Shown piece after piece: positions 27,455 through 37,692 of a DNA stretch of 64,000 nt (its first letter is position 1; the number at the start of each line of letters is the position of its first letter). A program made the translations under genes and the position numbers. The notes under the pieces were generated by a model that saw only the letters and a program-made list of their open reading frames with translations, was not told the DNA's origin and did no database searches. The DNA lies in contig NZ_JAAXMS010000006.1 in assembly GCF_012290005.1 (NCBI RefSeq), positions 62,001 to 126,000 on the forward strand, read 5' to 3'. This DNA is from Crateriforma spongiae. Lineage in GTDB: Bacteria > Planctomycetota > Planctomycetia > Pirellulales > Pirellulaceae.

Positions 27455-28006
27455 CGGTGATTCTCCGAAGGCAATGGTGAGGGTATGCCGTCCGGATCAC
27501 TTCCGTTGGGGGCGAGGCCTGGGGGGGAGTGATCGTTGGGGGTGATCACACGTGATGGTGGACCTTGGGGTGGTCCAACGGTGCGTCCCGCTCCCTTGGA
27601 AGCGATTCGGCAAATGGTGAGGCTTTGCACAACCAACCGTTGCACCCGAATACCGCCGTGCCAGACAAAATCAGCAATTGCGGCCCGCCGCAAGCCGGTC
27701 GAACGACCGTTTGGGGGAATCTTGACGGTTCGGTTTGGCGCAATTTGAACCCTGTTGTCAGGGTGATATCGGGTGTGGGGCCCATTGTCGTGCCGTGTGT
27801 CAGGGGCGTTACCGAATCACCTGGCCGATGGCTTGTCGGGGTGGGGTGTGTTTCGGCTGGCCGGTCGGATTGGCTTTTTCGATGCACTCGACGGCGATGC
27901 GCACGAAAAAAGCCCCGGAATGCTGAAGCACTCCGGGGCTTTCTGGGTCAATCTGGTACGTGGCGGTCGACGCACGGGGGCGACGATCGCCGCGAGCGGG
28001 GAAACC
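27455..28006. other. intergenic region
   Basis: No gene recognised apart from the terminator at 27906-27943. It should hold the promoter of the NarL-type regulator. The open frames here carry no motif. Confidence 0.4.
27906..27943 (-). terminator. terminator of the small conserved gene
   Basis: AAAGCCCCGGA (27909-27919) pairs with TCCGGGGCTTT (27932-27942), with an inner TGC/GCA pair in the loop. A-runs on the plus strand give a U-run for minus-strand transcripts. It lies 64 nt past the stop of the small gene at 28007. Confidence 0.85.
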
Positions 28007-28231
28007 TTACTCGCGCGGACGGATGGCGCCGGTCAGGCCGCTGTAATCCACTCGGTCGGTGTTGTGCCACAGGGGCTGGCCGAGTTCGACGCGACGACGC
28101 AGGACTTCGATCTTTTCGGGGCTACCGGCCGGAGCATCGGTGGGCTCAAAGCCGTCATCCTTGTGGGGGACGAAGTCTTCATCGTGACCGTAGCGAAGGA
28201 TGGCTTCGAAAACGTTTTTGCAGTGGCTCAT
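28007..28231 (-). CDS. small conserved planctomycete protein, unknown function
   Basis: 74 aa (starts SHCKNVFEAILRYGHDEDF; ends NTDRVDYSGLTGAIRPRE). It is acidic and soluble with no signal or membrane segment. The strong terminator behind it and the codon pattern support a real gene. No domain recognised. Divergent from the YjbQ gene. Confidence 0.65.
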   Translation of the reverse strand: MSHCKNVFEAILRYGHDEDFVPHKDDGFEPTDAPAGSPEKIEVLRRRVELGQPLWHNTDRVDYSGLTGAIRPRE

Positions 28232-28735
28232 AAGCGTTGAACAAATCTTCCTTTGGGGCTTCTGCCGCGGGCTCTTTTCCGTGGCGATGCGGCGAAGTCG
28301 AGAGAAAGTCGGCGACGCCTTGATTCCTGGTTTCTCGGGCGTCGGTTTGGTTGGTTGGACGCCGTGATTATTGACGTCAACGGGGGACAGTCAAGAAAAT
28401 TCCGTGAAGAGTGAAGACGCAAATACAGCGGACCGAGCCACCATTGGCGGCCAGATAAACTTTGTCGCTCGGGAAGAAACCAACGCCCGATGCGGATGGC
28501 TGTTGCGTTATGCCGAAAAATGGCTCTTCAAGTGTGGGAATTTTCCCCTACGCTCAAACCCAATGCTGAAATGCCCGTTGCAGTGGTTGACCGCAATGCG
28601 GGCCCGGCTGTCAACCGGATCTGACGTGTCGACGGGCACCGTGATAGGTTGCGGCGTGGAAATTGCCATAGAAAAAGCCGAGAATTTTTTCACCCTTGGC
28701 GGAAATCGTCACGGGACACGAGGGTTGAACGGGTC
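28232..28735. other. divergent promoter region
   Basis: This lies between the small minus-strand gene and the YjbQ gene. I see no further gene. The YjbQ frame is open into this region, but homologous sequence begins only at WVQKRITLPAK. Confidence 0.4.
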
Positions 28736-29167
28736 ATGTGGGTACAAAAACGCATCACGCTGCCGGCAAAACGACGTGGTTTTCACCTGATCACGCACGA
28801 CGTGTTGGCGGCCATTCCGGAGTTGTCACAGATCCGGGTGGGGATGATGCAGGTGTTCATTCGCCACACCAGCGCGTCGCTGACGATCAACGAGAACGCT
28901 GATCCGGATGTTCGTGTGGACTTTGAAACGGCGGTCAATCACATGGTTCCTGAAGACTTGCCGTATGTTCACACGCTGGAGGGGCCCGACGACATGCCCG
29001 CACATGTGAAGGCGTCCATGATGGGGGCCTCGTTGATCCTGCCGATTCGCGACGGTCGACCGGATCTGGGAACGTGGCAGGGAATCTATCTGTGCGAACA
29101 CCGCGACCGCGGCGGGGCCAGGAACCTGACGATCACGGCGATGGGGGAATCGGGAGTGGGAGATTAG
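28736..29167 (+). CDS. YjbQ-family protein (secondary thiamine-phosphate synthase-type)
   Basis: 143 aa from the ATG at 28736, the usual length. Conserved YjbQ/UPF0047 motifs: RGFHLITHDVLAAIPE, MQVFIRHTSASLTINENADP, HTLEGPDDMPAHVKASMMGA, and GTWQGIYLCEHRDRGG near the end. The His and Asp/Glu residues of HTSASLTINEN and CEHRDRGG form the family's metal-associated site. Members have weak thiamine-phosphate synthase activity, but their main role is unclear. Cytoplasmic; monocistronic. Confidence 0.93.
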   Translation: MWVQKRITLPAKRRGFHLITHDVLAAIPELSQIRVGMMQVFIRHTSASLTINENADPDVRVDFETAVNHMVPEDLPYVHTLEGPDDMPAHVKASMMGASLILPIRDGRPDLGTWQGIYLCEHRDRGGARNLTITAMGESGVGD

Positions 29168-29181
29168 CGACGGTTTGGGGC

Positions 29182-29210
29182 CTGAATGCTGGCGCATCCA
29201 GCTACGGTTG
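29182..29210 (+). repeat. 29-bp dispersed repeat, copy 1 (REP-like hairpin)
   Basis: Identical over 29 bp, in reverse complement, to 55931-55959. It contains GCTGG, CGCAT, CCAGC, a 5-bp hairpin followed by TACGG. Read on the minus strand it starts CCGTAG then CTGG...CCAG, so a GTAG tetranucleotide sits at the foot of the hairpin, as in REP elements. It lies in the gap between YjbQ and pgk. Confidence 0.75.
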
Positions 29211-29243
29211 GGGGGCGATGGTGGTTGGCTCAGGAAGGGGCAC

Positions 29244-29276
29244 GAAAAAAGGCCACGACGTGGGCGTCGTGGCCTT
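29244..29276 (-). terminator. pgk terminator
   Basis: AAGGCCACGACG (29249-29260), loop TGGG, CGTCGTGGCCTT (29265-29276): a 12-bp perfect stem. The A-run at 29245-29250 gives a U-tail on the minus strand, 45 nt beyond the pgk stop. Confidence 0.88.
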
Positions 29277-29320
29277 GGAACGAGATCGCAATTGGACGAT
29301 CGACGTTTCGCTGGGGCCGT

Positions 29321-30508
<1,188 letters not shown>

Positions 30509-30868
30509 CGCTAGCTTTGTGAAACAAGTGGGTGTGAAACGGTCGGGGGGCGGCCCCGCGAGTGTGCGTCGGCGGAATTATCCGCCAATCCGTTTCGATG
30601 CGGGAGGGGGGCCAATCGACGCGATTCGGGCCGGAATCTGGTCAATGGTGCCGACCCCGATTTGGTCGTCGCGACCCCTTTGATTGAACTTGGCGGCATA
30701 ACCCGACCGAAGAAGAACACCATGCGTTGTACTGGGCACCCAGCCGGCTCGCCGCAACGCCCCGTGGCAGGTGGACCACGGACGAATCTCCAGCGGGGGA
30801 CGCCAGTGGCGGGCCAGCGAAACGCCGAAAACGACCGTCGATCGTTGCGCATTCGTCTCGGGCGGATC
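30509..30868. other. divergent promoter region
   Basis: Upstream of both pgk and the secreted protein at 30869. The secreted-protein frame is open through much of it (from 30662, ATG at 30722), but the sequence there is Arg/Pro-rich and unlike a signal peptide, so I regard it as leader. Confidence 0.45.
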
Positions 30869-31798
30869 ATGCGTCACGCGTGTGCCACGCCGGTGGATGC
30901 CGGTGCGCTGCGTCGCGTGGTCGTTGCCGCTGGGGTGTGTTTGCTGATCGCCGCTTCGCTGGGTTCCGACGTGCCAGCGATGGCCAACGAGGGTTCCGGT
31001 GGCGGTTTGTTGTCGGCGTTGACGTCGCGGGAACGCCGCGAAGCGGTCGCCGCGTTGCCGTTGCAGCGGTTGACGCCGCAAGCGTCGCAGAGGATTCAGC
31101 GGATCACCGACAAGCCGACGATCTATCGCCGATTGCCCACCCAAGCGATCGCCTGTGATCGGGACATGTTTTTGTTCCTGACCCGCAACCCCGAAGTCTT
31201 GGTCGGCATGTGGGACCTGATGGACATCACCAAGGTCTCCGTTCGTCGCACCGGCGCCTATCAATTGGAAGCCCAGGACGGCAGCGGGACGACGTGCACG
31301 ATCGATTTGGTGTACGGCGATTCGACGACGCACGTGTTTGTGGCGACGGGCCTGTACGACGGCAAGCTGACGACCAGTCCGGTGCGAGGCGAAGGCGTGT
31401 TCATGCTGCGAAGCAGTTACGCCAAAAACTCCAGCGGCGGAACCACGGTGACCGGAACGCTGGATTGCTTCATCAAGTTTGACGGCTTCGGCACCGATTT
31501 GCTCGCGCGAACGTTTTCCGGTCTGATCGGCAAATCGGCGGACGTGAACTTCATGGAGACGTCGCGATTTGTTGCGCAAGTCTCTCAGGCATCCGCGGTC
31601 AATCCCGGCGGCATGGTGGACGTCGCACGACGGTTGCCCCAAGTCGAAATGGAAACGAAGAAGCGTTTTGCGGGAACCATTTTGACGGTGGCGAAGCGTG
31701 CGGAGCTGGCGAAGGCGGGCGAGCGGAACGGACAGCCGCGGGTGTCGGCCGATGGCTCCAGGACCGCACAACGTTCCGGTCGCGGCGACAAACGCTGA
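30869..31798 (+). CDS. secreted hypothetical protein
   Basis: About 309 aa from the ATG at 30869, chosen because it places a standard signal peptide (RRVVVAAGVCLLIAASLG, cleavage near AMA) at the N-terminus. The mature part has a helical segment (TPQASQRIQRITDKPTIY), then WDLMDITKVSVRRTGAYQLE, TTHVFVATGLYDGKLTTSPV and GTLDCFIKFDGFGTDLLART. This reads like a conserved planctomycete family of unknown function that may act in the envelope. Basic tail (AKRAELAKAGERNG). No enzyme motif. Confidence 0.65.
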   Translation: MRHACATPVDAGALRRVVVAAGVCLLIAASLGSDVPAMANEGSGGGLLSALTSRERREAVAALPLQRLTPQASQRIQRITDKPTIYRRLPTQAIACDRDMFLFLTRNPEVLVGMWDLMDITKVSVRRTGAYQLEAQDGSGTTCTIDLVYGDSTTHVFVATGLYDGKLTTSPVRGEGVFMLRSSYAKNSSGGTTVTGTLDCFIKFDGFGTDLLARTFSGLIGKSADVNFMETSRFVAQVSQASAVNPGGMVDVARRLPQVEMETKKRFAGTILTVAKRAELAKAGERNGQPRVSADGSRTAQRSGRGDKR

Positions 31799-32065
31799 AG
31801 CCGTTGAAGCATCGCCGTGCCGGTGACAAGCAATGCGCCGGTGACAAGCATCGCGCGGGCGGGTTTTCTTTCGGTGGCTTCGTCGAATCGCATTGGCGAC
31901 GCCTGCGGTTCTGGTGAATCGATCGGCCGAATCACACCACCCCTGCGGTGCCGCGCAACACGAGCCCTGTGACGCGTGACTACAATCAGCGGCGGTCGTG
32001 ATCGGTCATCGTACCGGCCGGCCGTTCCCACCATTGACGCCCATCTTCCCACCGGTGATCCCAGC

Positions 32066-33106
32066 ATGCATCAGCGTTTGTTTTCCCCCGCGGCCGCGGC
32101 ATTGGCGGCGTTGTTGGCCCTGACCGCTGCCACGTCGGACGCTCAATCGAACCAGGCCGATCAAGCCGAAAGCTATCGTTCGATCGGACGGATCGAACGA
32201 CTGACCGATGCCGCCGCCGACGTGTTTTCCGATGACGCCAAAATCGAAGTCTTGGCCGACGGTTTGACTTGGTGCGAAGGCCCGGTTTGGGTGCCCGATG
32301 ATGCGGGCGGGCATCTGCTGTTTTCGGACATCCCACGCAACACCATCTTTCGCTGGTCGGCAGGCGGTGGCATGGCGACCTTCATGCAACCCAGTGGTTA
32401 CACCGGAGTCACCTATTATGGGTTGGAACCGGGGACCAACGGGCTGACTTTGGATCCGCAAGGTCGATTGACGATGTGTGAACACGGTGACCGGCGTGTC
32501 AGTGTGTTGACCCGTCGCGGCGGAAAGATGACGCTGGTCGATCGATTCGAAGGCAAGCGGCTGAACAGCCCCAACGATGCGGTGTTCGACAAAGCGGGGA
32601 ATCTGTTCTTTACCGACCCGCCCTATGGATTGCCACAGCGGGCCGACGATCCGCGACGCGAGTTGGATTTTTGTGGCGTTTATCGTTTGAGCGCTGATGG
32701 CGATCTGTCGCTGTTGACCAAAGAATTGGATCGGCCCAACGGGATCGGTTTGTCACCGGATCAAAAGACGTTGTATGTGGCACAAAGCGATCCGGGACGC
32801 CCGATCTGGATGGCCTATCCCCTGGGTGACGACGGCACACTGGGTGATGGCAAGGTGTTGATGAATGCAACGCAGTTCATGAAAGAATACCCGGGGTTGC
32901 CCGACGGTTTGGCGGTGCATCCCAGCGGATTGATCTTCGGCAGCGGTCCCGGTGGCATCTATGTGATGAAACCGTCGGGCGACTTGATTGCCCGAATCAT
33001 CACCGGCGGCCGGACCAGCAATTGCACGTTCGACGACACCCATGGGACGTTGTACATCACCGCCGATGACAAACTGTGCCGCGTGAAGATGAAGGCGGGA
33101 GGGTGA
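32066..33106 (+). CDS. secreted SMP-30/gluconolactonase/LRE-like beta-propeller
   Basis: About 346 aa from the ATG at 32066, which gives a clean signal peptide (AAAALAALLALTAATSDAQ). SGL-family motifs are complete: LTWCEGPVWVPDDAGGHLLF with the metal-binding Glu, GLTLDPQGRLTMCEHGDRRV, LNSPNDAVFDKAGNLFFTDP with the Asn-Asp metal ligands, RPNGIGLSPDQKTLYV, and a final PDGLAVHPSGLIFGSGPGG with the active-site Asp. Homologues hydrolyse sugar lactones. With the glycoside-oxidising enzymes elsewhere in the window it fits periplasmic sugar-acid metabolism. Substrate unknown. Confidence 0.9.
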   Translation: MHQRLFSPAAAALAALLALTAATSDAQSNQADQAESYRSIGRIERLTDAAADVFSDDAKIEVLADGLTWCEGPVWVPDDAGGHLLFSDIPRNTIFRWSAGGGMATFMQPSGYTGVTYYGLEPGTNGLTLDPQGRLTMCEHGDRRVSVLTRRGGKMTLVDRFEGKRLNSPNDAVFDKAGNLFFTDPPYGLPQRADDPRRELDFCGVYRLSADGDLSLLTKELDRPNGIGLSPDQKTLYVAQSDPGRPIWMAYPLGDDGTLGDGKVLMNATQFMKEYPGLPDGLAVHPSGLIFGSGPGGIYVMKPSGDLIARIITGGRTSNCTFDDTHGTLYITADDKLCRVKMKAGG

Positions 33107-33110
33107 GCGG

Positions 33111-33140
33111 GTTTGCAGGAAGACAGTTTGCAGGAAGACA
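33111..33140 (+). repeat. 15-bp perfect tandem repeat
   Basis: GTTTGCAGGAAGACA occurs twice head to tail (33111-33125, 33126-33140), with a partial third copy starting at 33142, directly after the SMP-30 stop. It has no hairpin and looks like a slippage product. Confidence 0.8.
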
Positions 33141-33199
33141 GGTTTGCGGGCGTCAGGTTGATAGGGACGCTGAGAACCTGAATCGCCCGCGGCCTTGAT

Positions 33200-33691
33200 C
33201 TAGCTGTTGCTTGCGTACAGTTCGGCGAATTCGATCGCCCAGGTGTCGATCAGCTGGGCGAATTCGTCTTCGTCGACGTCCACCAAGTCGGCAAAGAAAC
33301 TGCGATTGAAAATTTCCCGATTGGCCACCGTCCCCTTGGCTTTCATGTCCAGGACTTTGGCGTCGCTGAAGGGGCGGATGACGATCTCCAGGCGGCTGTA
33401 CAGATTGGTCCGTCGGCCACCATCGATCTTCAAGTCGTCTCGGTAACAGGCGGTGCCCCAACCGTTTTCGCCGAACAGCGATTCCTGGCGAAAGCCGGGA
33501 AAGTGGTCGGCCACACCGGTGACGGCGCGCTCGATCCTGTCGGACAGGTTCAGCCGATAACTGGTGTGCAGACGCCGCAGTTCGTCTTCGCTGAGTTCTT
33601 TCTTGCGTTGCCGATCGGCCGCGGACTGTGCCCGTTTCTGGCCACGCTGGATGGCCGATTCCAATCGTGATCGAAAATCTCCACTGCTCAT
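33200..33691 (-). CDS. conserved hypothetical protein coupled to the Tex-like gene
   Basis: 163 aa, soluble. N-terminus basic and helical (RLESAIQRGQKRAQSAADRQ), then SEDELRRLHTSYRLNLSDRI, HFPGFRQESLFGENGWGTAC, RLEIVIRPFSDAKVLDMKAKG and ends FAQLIDTWAIEFAELYASNS. Reads as a conserved planctomycete protein of unknown function. Its ATG overlaps the stop of the Tex-like gene (4 nt), so the two are translationally coupled, which hints at an RNA-related role. Confidence 0.7.
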   Translation of the reverse strand: MSSGDFRSRLESAIQRGQKRAQSAADRQRKKELSEDELRRLHTSYRLNLSDRIERAVTGVADHFPGFRQESLFGENGWGTACYRDDLKIDGGRRTNLYSRLEIVIRPFSDAKVLDMKAKGTVANREIFNRSFFADLVDVDEDEFAQLIDTWAIEFAELYASNS

Positions 33692-36600
33692 GCCGACGAC
33701 GAATCCGAAGGGTTGTTGGGGTTGGTCGGGTCCGTCGTGGCGGCCGGTGAAGTGGCTTTTTCGGTGGCGGCGTCATCGCCGGGCGGTTGATTCGCTGGCG
33801 GCGCCGGATCGGCGGCCGGCGGATCGACTCGTTCGCTGGAATCAGCGGGCGGCTGCGAATCGGCGGGCGGCTGCGAATCAGCGGACGGCTGCGAATCAGC
33901 GGACGGCTGCGTGGTGTCAGCGGCATCGGACGCGACCGATTCAGGGGCCGTCGGGGCCGGGGCGTCCGGCTTGACCTCCGGCTTGGGCGGTTCGGGCGTG
34001 TCCTTTTGATAGAACTGCATCAGGTCGCCGAAGGAACGCAGCGGTTCGGCACCCTGCTTCATCGCGTCGGTGATCGGTGCCTTTTCCGGTTCGCTGCTGG
34101 TGACACGATAGACCTCGGGTTTGCGGTCACGAGAACGACCGCGGTCGCGTCCACCCGGTCGGCCGCCGGACCGTCCGCGGCCACCGCCACGATTGTCCGA
34201 CGAACGGCCGCCGCCACCGCCGCGGTTCTCACCGCTGCGGCCGCGTTCGGATCCGCCGCGGTTGCCACCGCCCTTTTGACCACCGGCTTGGCCGCCACCG
34301 CGTCGTTGACCGCCACCGCGCGGGCCGCGGTCGTCGCGGCGACCACGCTGCTGTTGGCGTTCCTGTTCCAACTGGGCGACTCGTTGGGGGCTGATGGCGC
34401 TAAGCGCGACACGACGGCGTTTTTCGTCGATGCCGGTCACCCAACCGGTGATGACATCGCCGACCTGAACCGCTTCGTGCAAGTCTTCGACAAAGCCTTC
34501 GCTGATGCGGCTGACGTGGATCAGCCCGCTGCAGTCGGGGGCCAGTTCGACGAACACGCCGAACGGCATGACGCCGACGACCACGCCGATCACTTCGTCG
34601 CCTTCCTTCAAGGATTTCAGCGAAGGCATCGTGTTCAATACGGCCGGGCTGACACCGCTGGGGTCGCTGTCGCCGAACGGGTCGCACAGCCAATGAACGA
34701 TCTGGTGCGAACGGTGACGTCCGACCTGCCATTCCTTGACACACTTGTCGACCTTGGCGGGCTCGGGCAGCGTTTGCCGGAACGGAGTGGCCGGTTGTGC
34801 GGCGGCCGCACTGTCGGATTCCGCTTCGGGTTGGGCATCGGATTCGGGCGATGCGTCGGCATCCGCCGAAGTTTCGGCGGTGGCATTGTCGTCGGAATCG
34901 GCCGGTGCTTCGGCGGTGGCTTCGGCTTCGGACGCTGATTCGGAATCGGCGGGCGAATTCGCGTCGGCTGTTGCTTCCGCGGCGGGCGGATCGACCACGG
35001 GCTGAGATTCGCCGGTGGCTTCGGCTTCGGCTTCCGGTGCAGCGTCAGATTCCGATTCGATCTTGGCCGCAAAGTTCTCCGTCTTTTCGTCCGGGACGGT
35101 TTCGAATGTTTCGACTTTCAAGCTGTCGTCGGCGACCGGCGTCTCCACGGGCTCGACCGGCTTTTCCGCGGGTTCATCTTCGAACGACGGGGCGGTGTAT
35201 CCAGGCGGCTCGGCGGGCGGCAGTTCCAGTTCCAAGGCCTTGGCCAGCTTTTCAGCCAGGCCATAGTCGTCCGGATGGATCATCGTTCCATCCAGCGGCT
35301 GTGCGCTGCCGAAGACACGCAAAAACGGCAGTGCTTGGCGGCTGCTGACCAGCGAATCCCAGATGTCCAGTTCGGTCAATTCGGTGCGAGATCCGAACAG
35401 TTTTTCGCGACGACGTTGATCGATGGCCTTGGCGATCGCTTCGTTCATGCCGGGCAGTCGGCTGAGCCAAGTCACCGGCGCGCCGTTGGCATCGATCCCG
35501 CCACGCGACGCACCGCTGATCATCACGTCACGCAGGGCGCCGGACAGCGTGTCGTCGGACAGTTCACGCTGGAACGATCCCAACCGCAGCTTCAGCGGAT
35601 CGACCTTGGCCAACGCTTGGGCCGGAGTGACGACCGAGAAAGCGATCCACGATGCGGCGCGGAAACGCCGTGGGGTCGCCTTCATTTCTTGATCTGCCAC
35701 CGGGCCGCTGGCGTAAGCATCGGCGCCGTTGCGATCGGCCAGCGTCCAGTGGATCGACTTCTCGGGCGACTGTTCGATCAAGTCACCGATGGCGGCCAGG
35801 CTGGCACGGCGGGCCGGGCCATTGCTGACCACGATCAGGTCGACGCCGTAGGTGTGGATCAGTTCGCCCATCTTCAGCACGGCTTGCGACCGCAGCGATT
35901 TGGACAACTGACATGGGATGTCTTCGTGATGCAGCACCCGTCCGTCACTGGAAACGATCGCGGTTGCCGCGGTGCGTGGTCCGACGGCATCGATCGACAT
36001 CACGACCTTGGCATCCACGCCGCCACGGTTGACGCTGCGACGCAGATTGTCGGCGGCGATCCCGACCAGACGTGTGGATGCTTGTTCCTGCAATTCATCC
36101 CACCAAGCGGACTCGGCCGCTTCGCGGATGTTGGCTTCGTGGATCAGGACCGTTTCACGCAGCTTGGCTTCCAGTTGGCGATTCAGCGCCATTGCCGATC
36201 GCTGAATTTCGTCCACCAGCTTTTTCGCGTCGTACTCGAATGAGCACACGGCGACTTGGCTGCGCAAGGCACGAGCCAACATCACGATCTGGAACGAACT
36301 GAGCTTCGACGGCGGCAGTCGTTTGCCCTGCAAAGGCTTCAGCACACCGACCAACCAACGTCGTCGGCGCTGACGTGGCGAAACCTTCTTCGTCTTTTTC
36401 GTCACCGGAACCGGCGTCGGGTCGGTGACCTCGGGCGAAGCCGGCTTGTTCTGTGGGGGTTTGGGGGCGGCAGGTGACGGGGCGGCAGGTGACGGGGCGA
36501 CAGGGACCGGGTCGGCAGGTGACGGGTCGACGGGTGAAGGGTCGGCAGCGGTCGGGGTTTCGGAGGCCGGGGCTGCAGGCGGTGGGTCGGCCGGGGCTGC

Positions 36601-37467
36601 GGGGTCGGCGTTTGGCGTTTCCGGTGCGGGAGCGGCGACAACCGTTTCGGCGGTGACCTGTTCCGCAGCGACCGGTGCTTCGGTCGCTGGAGTTTCGCTT
36701 GACGGGCTTTCGGTCGCTGGGCTTTCAGTCGCTGGGCTTTCAGTCGCTGGGCTTTCGGTCGTTGGGGCCACAGCGACCTGTTCGCCCGCCACCTGCTCAC
36801 CCGTAACCTGGCTACCCGTCTCCTTCTGGTTTTCCTTTTGATCCTTGCCTTTGCGACCCTTTTTCTTTTCCTCCGGCTCGTCGCCGCCGTGGGGGTCGTG
36901 GACTTGAGAGATATGAATGCGGGAGTTCTTGGCCAGCCAGCGGACGGCGGCGTTGATCACCCGCGGATCCCCACACAGACGTTTCGCCAGCGCGTTGTCC
37001 AAACCGGCAACGGCCGCTTCGACTTGGTCCGCTTCGATTCCATCGACTTTGCCGGCGATGGAGGCGATGTCATCACCGTCGCCTTTGCGGGGATTCAAGA
37101 TCCGAGCAGCCAAGCGAGTCGAAGGATCGACTTTTTCGCCCAGTTCCGATTTCACGCGACGAGCCAACCGGTCCAGCAATCGTTTGCTGGCCGCTTTTTC
37201 AACCGCTTTCCCCAGTGCCGGATCGGTCAGCTCGCTGGTCTTCCACGATTGCACCAATTCTTCGCGGCGTCGCTGCAGTTCAAGATCCGATTGGACGGCG
37301 TGGGACAGGTGCCACAGCGACGCTTCGTCGATGTCCCCCAGTTCATCCCGGCGGTACCGCGCCAGATAAGGCGGGGTGTATCCCTGTTCCAGCAAGGGCA
37401 GGGCGATTCGCAAACTAGCAGTTTCGCAACGCCCGCGGCGGGCAATTGCCTCCAGATCGACAGTCAT
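33688..37467 (-). CDS. Tex-like S1 RNA-binding protein with large disordered inserts and an RGG box
   Basis: 1259 aa, far longer than normal Tex (about 770). Residues 1-197 match the Tex N-terminus (ALPLLEQGYTPPYLARYRRD). About 199-366 is a Thr/Pro/Ala/Glu insert with TESPA repeats. About 370-800 holds the Tex core: an YqgF/RNaseH-like domain (VMSIDAVGPRTAATAIVSSD) and helix-hairpin-helix (TWLSRLPGMNEAIAKAI). About 802-902 is an Ala/Glu/Asp insert. An S1 domain follows at about 955-1030 (VIGVVVGVMPFGVFVELAPD). About 1042-1116 is an RGG/GGR-rich box, then a QPSADS/QPPADS repeat tail. Tex proteins bind nucleic acids and affect transcription or RNA handling. The disordered parts suggest condensate or multivalent RNA binding (inference). 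Overlaps the following gene by 4 nt. Confidence 0.88.
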   Translation of the reverse strand: MTVDLEAIARRGRCETASLRIALPLLEQGYTPPYLARYRRDELGDIDEASLWHLSHAVQSDLELQRRREELVQSWKTSELTDPALGKAVEKAASKRLLDRLARRVKSELGEKVDPSTRLAARILNPRKGDGDDIASIAGKVDGIEADQVEAAVAGLDNALAKRLCGDPRVINAAVRWLAKNSRIHISQVHDPHGGDEPEEKKKGRKGKDQKENQKETGSQVTGEQVAGEQVAVAPTTESPATESPATESPATESPSSETPATEAPVAAEQVTAETVVAAPAPETPNADPAAPADPPPAAPASETPTAADPSPVDPSPADPVPVAPSPAAPSPAAPKPPQNKPASPEVTDPTPVPVTKKTKKVSPRQRRRRWLVGVLKPLQGKRLPPSKLSSFQIVMLARALRSQVAVCSFEYDAKKLVDEIQRSAMALNRQLEAKLRETVLIHEANIREAAESAWWDELQEQASTRLVGIAADNLRRSVNRGGVDAKVVMSIDAVGPRTAATAIVSSDGRVLHHEDIPCQLSKSLRSQAVLKMGELIHTYGVDLIVVSNGPARRASLAAIGDLIEQSPEKSIHWTLADRNGADAYASGPVADQEMKATPRRFRAASWIAFSVVTPAQALAKVDPLKLRLGSFQRELSDDTLSGALRDVMISGASRGGIDANGAPVTWLSRLPGMNEAIAKAIDQRRREKLFGSRTELTELDIWDSLVSSRQALPFLRVFGSAQPLDGTMIHPDDYGLAEKLAKALELELPPAEPPGYTAPSFEDEPAEKPVEPVETPVADDSLKVETFETVPDEKTENFAAKIESESDAAPEAEAEATGESQPVVDPPAAEATADANSPADSESASEAEATAEAPADSDDNATAETSADADASPESDAQPEAESDSAAAAQPATPFRQTLPEPAKVDKCVKEWQVGRHRSHQIVHWLCDPFGDSDPSGVSPAVLNTMPSLKSLKEGDEVIGVVVGVMPFGVFVELAPDCSGLIHVSRISEGFVEDLHEAVQVGDVITGWVTGIDEKRRRVALSAISPQRVAQLEQERQQQRGRRDDRGPRGGGQRRGGGQAGGQKGGGNRGGSERGRSGENRGGGGGRSSDNRGGGRGRSGGRPGGRDRGRSRDRKPEVYRVTSSEPEKAPITDAMKQGAEPLRSFGDLMQFYQKDTPEPPKPEVKPDAPAPTAPESVASDAADTTQPSADSQPSADSQPPADSQPPADSSERVDPPAADPAPPANQPPGDDAATEKATSPAATTDPTNPNNPSDSSSA

Positions 37468-37692
37468 GATCGGTCGGTCTCAATCGAGCGGTCCGATGCG
37501 GCCGAAGACGCATCGCGACGCAGTTGAAGTTGATGTCTACTTGCACCATCACCGACGAGTCCAAGAACCCTGGGGGGCTCCAGTTGCGCCGTGAGTGCAG
37601 TAAACGGCGGAGAATATGACCGCTGCGCAGGACTGTCAACCGAGACGATCGCTGACGACGCGGCTTCGGCGGCCGCCGAGACCTCGACAGGA

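Noticed and set aside
30578-31771. 397-codon minus-strand frame over the secreted protein at 30869
   Set aside because: The plus-strand protein has a clear signal peptide and coherent domains; the minus frame is Arg/His-rich with no recognisable motif.
33787-34938. 383-codon frame antisense to the Tex-like gene
   Set aside because: It is low-complexity Arg/Ala/Thr sequence produced by the disordered and RGG segments on the other strand.
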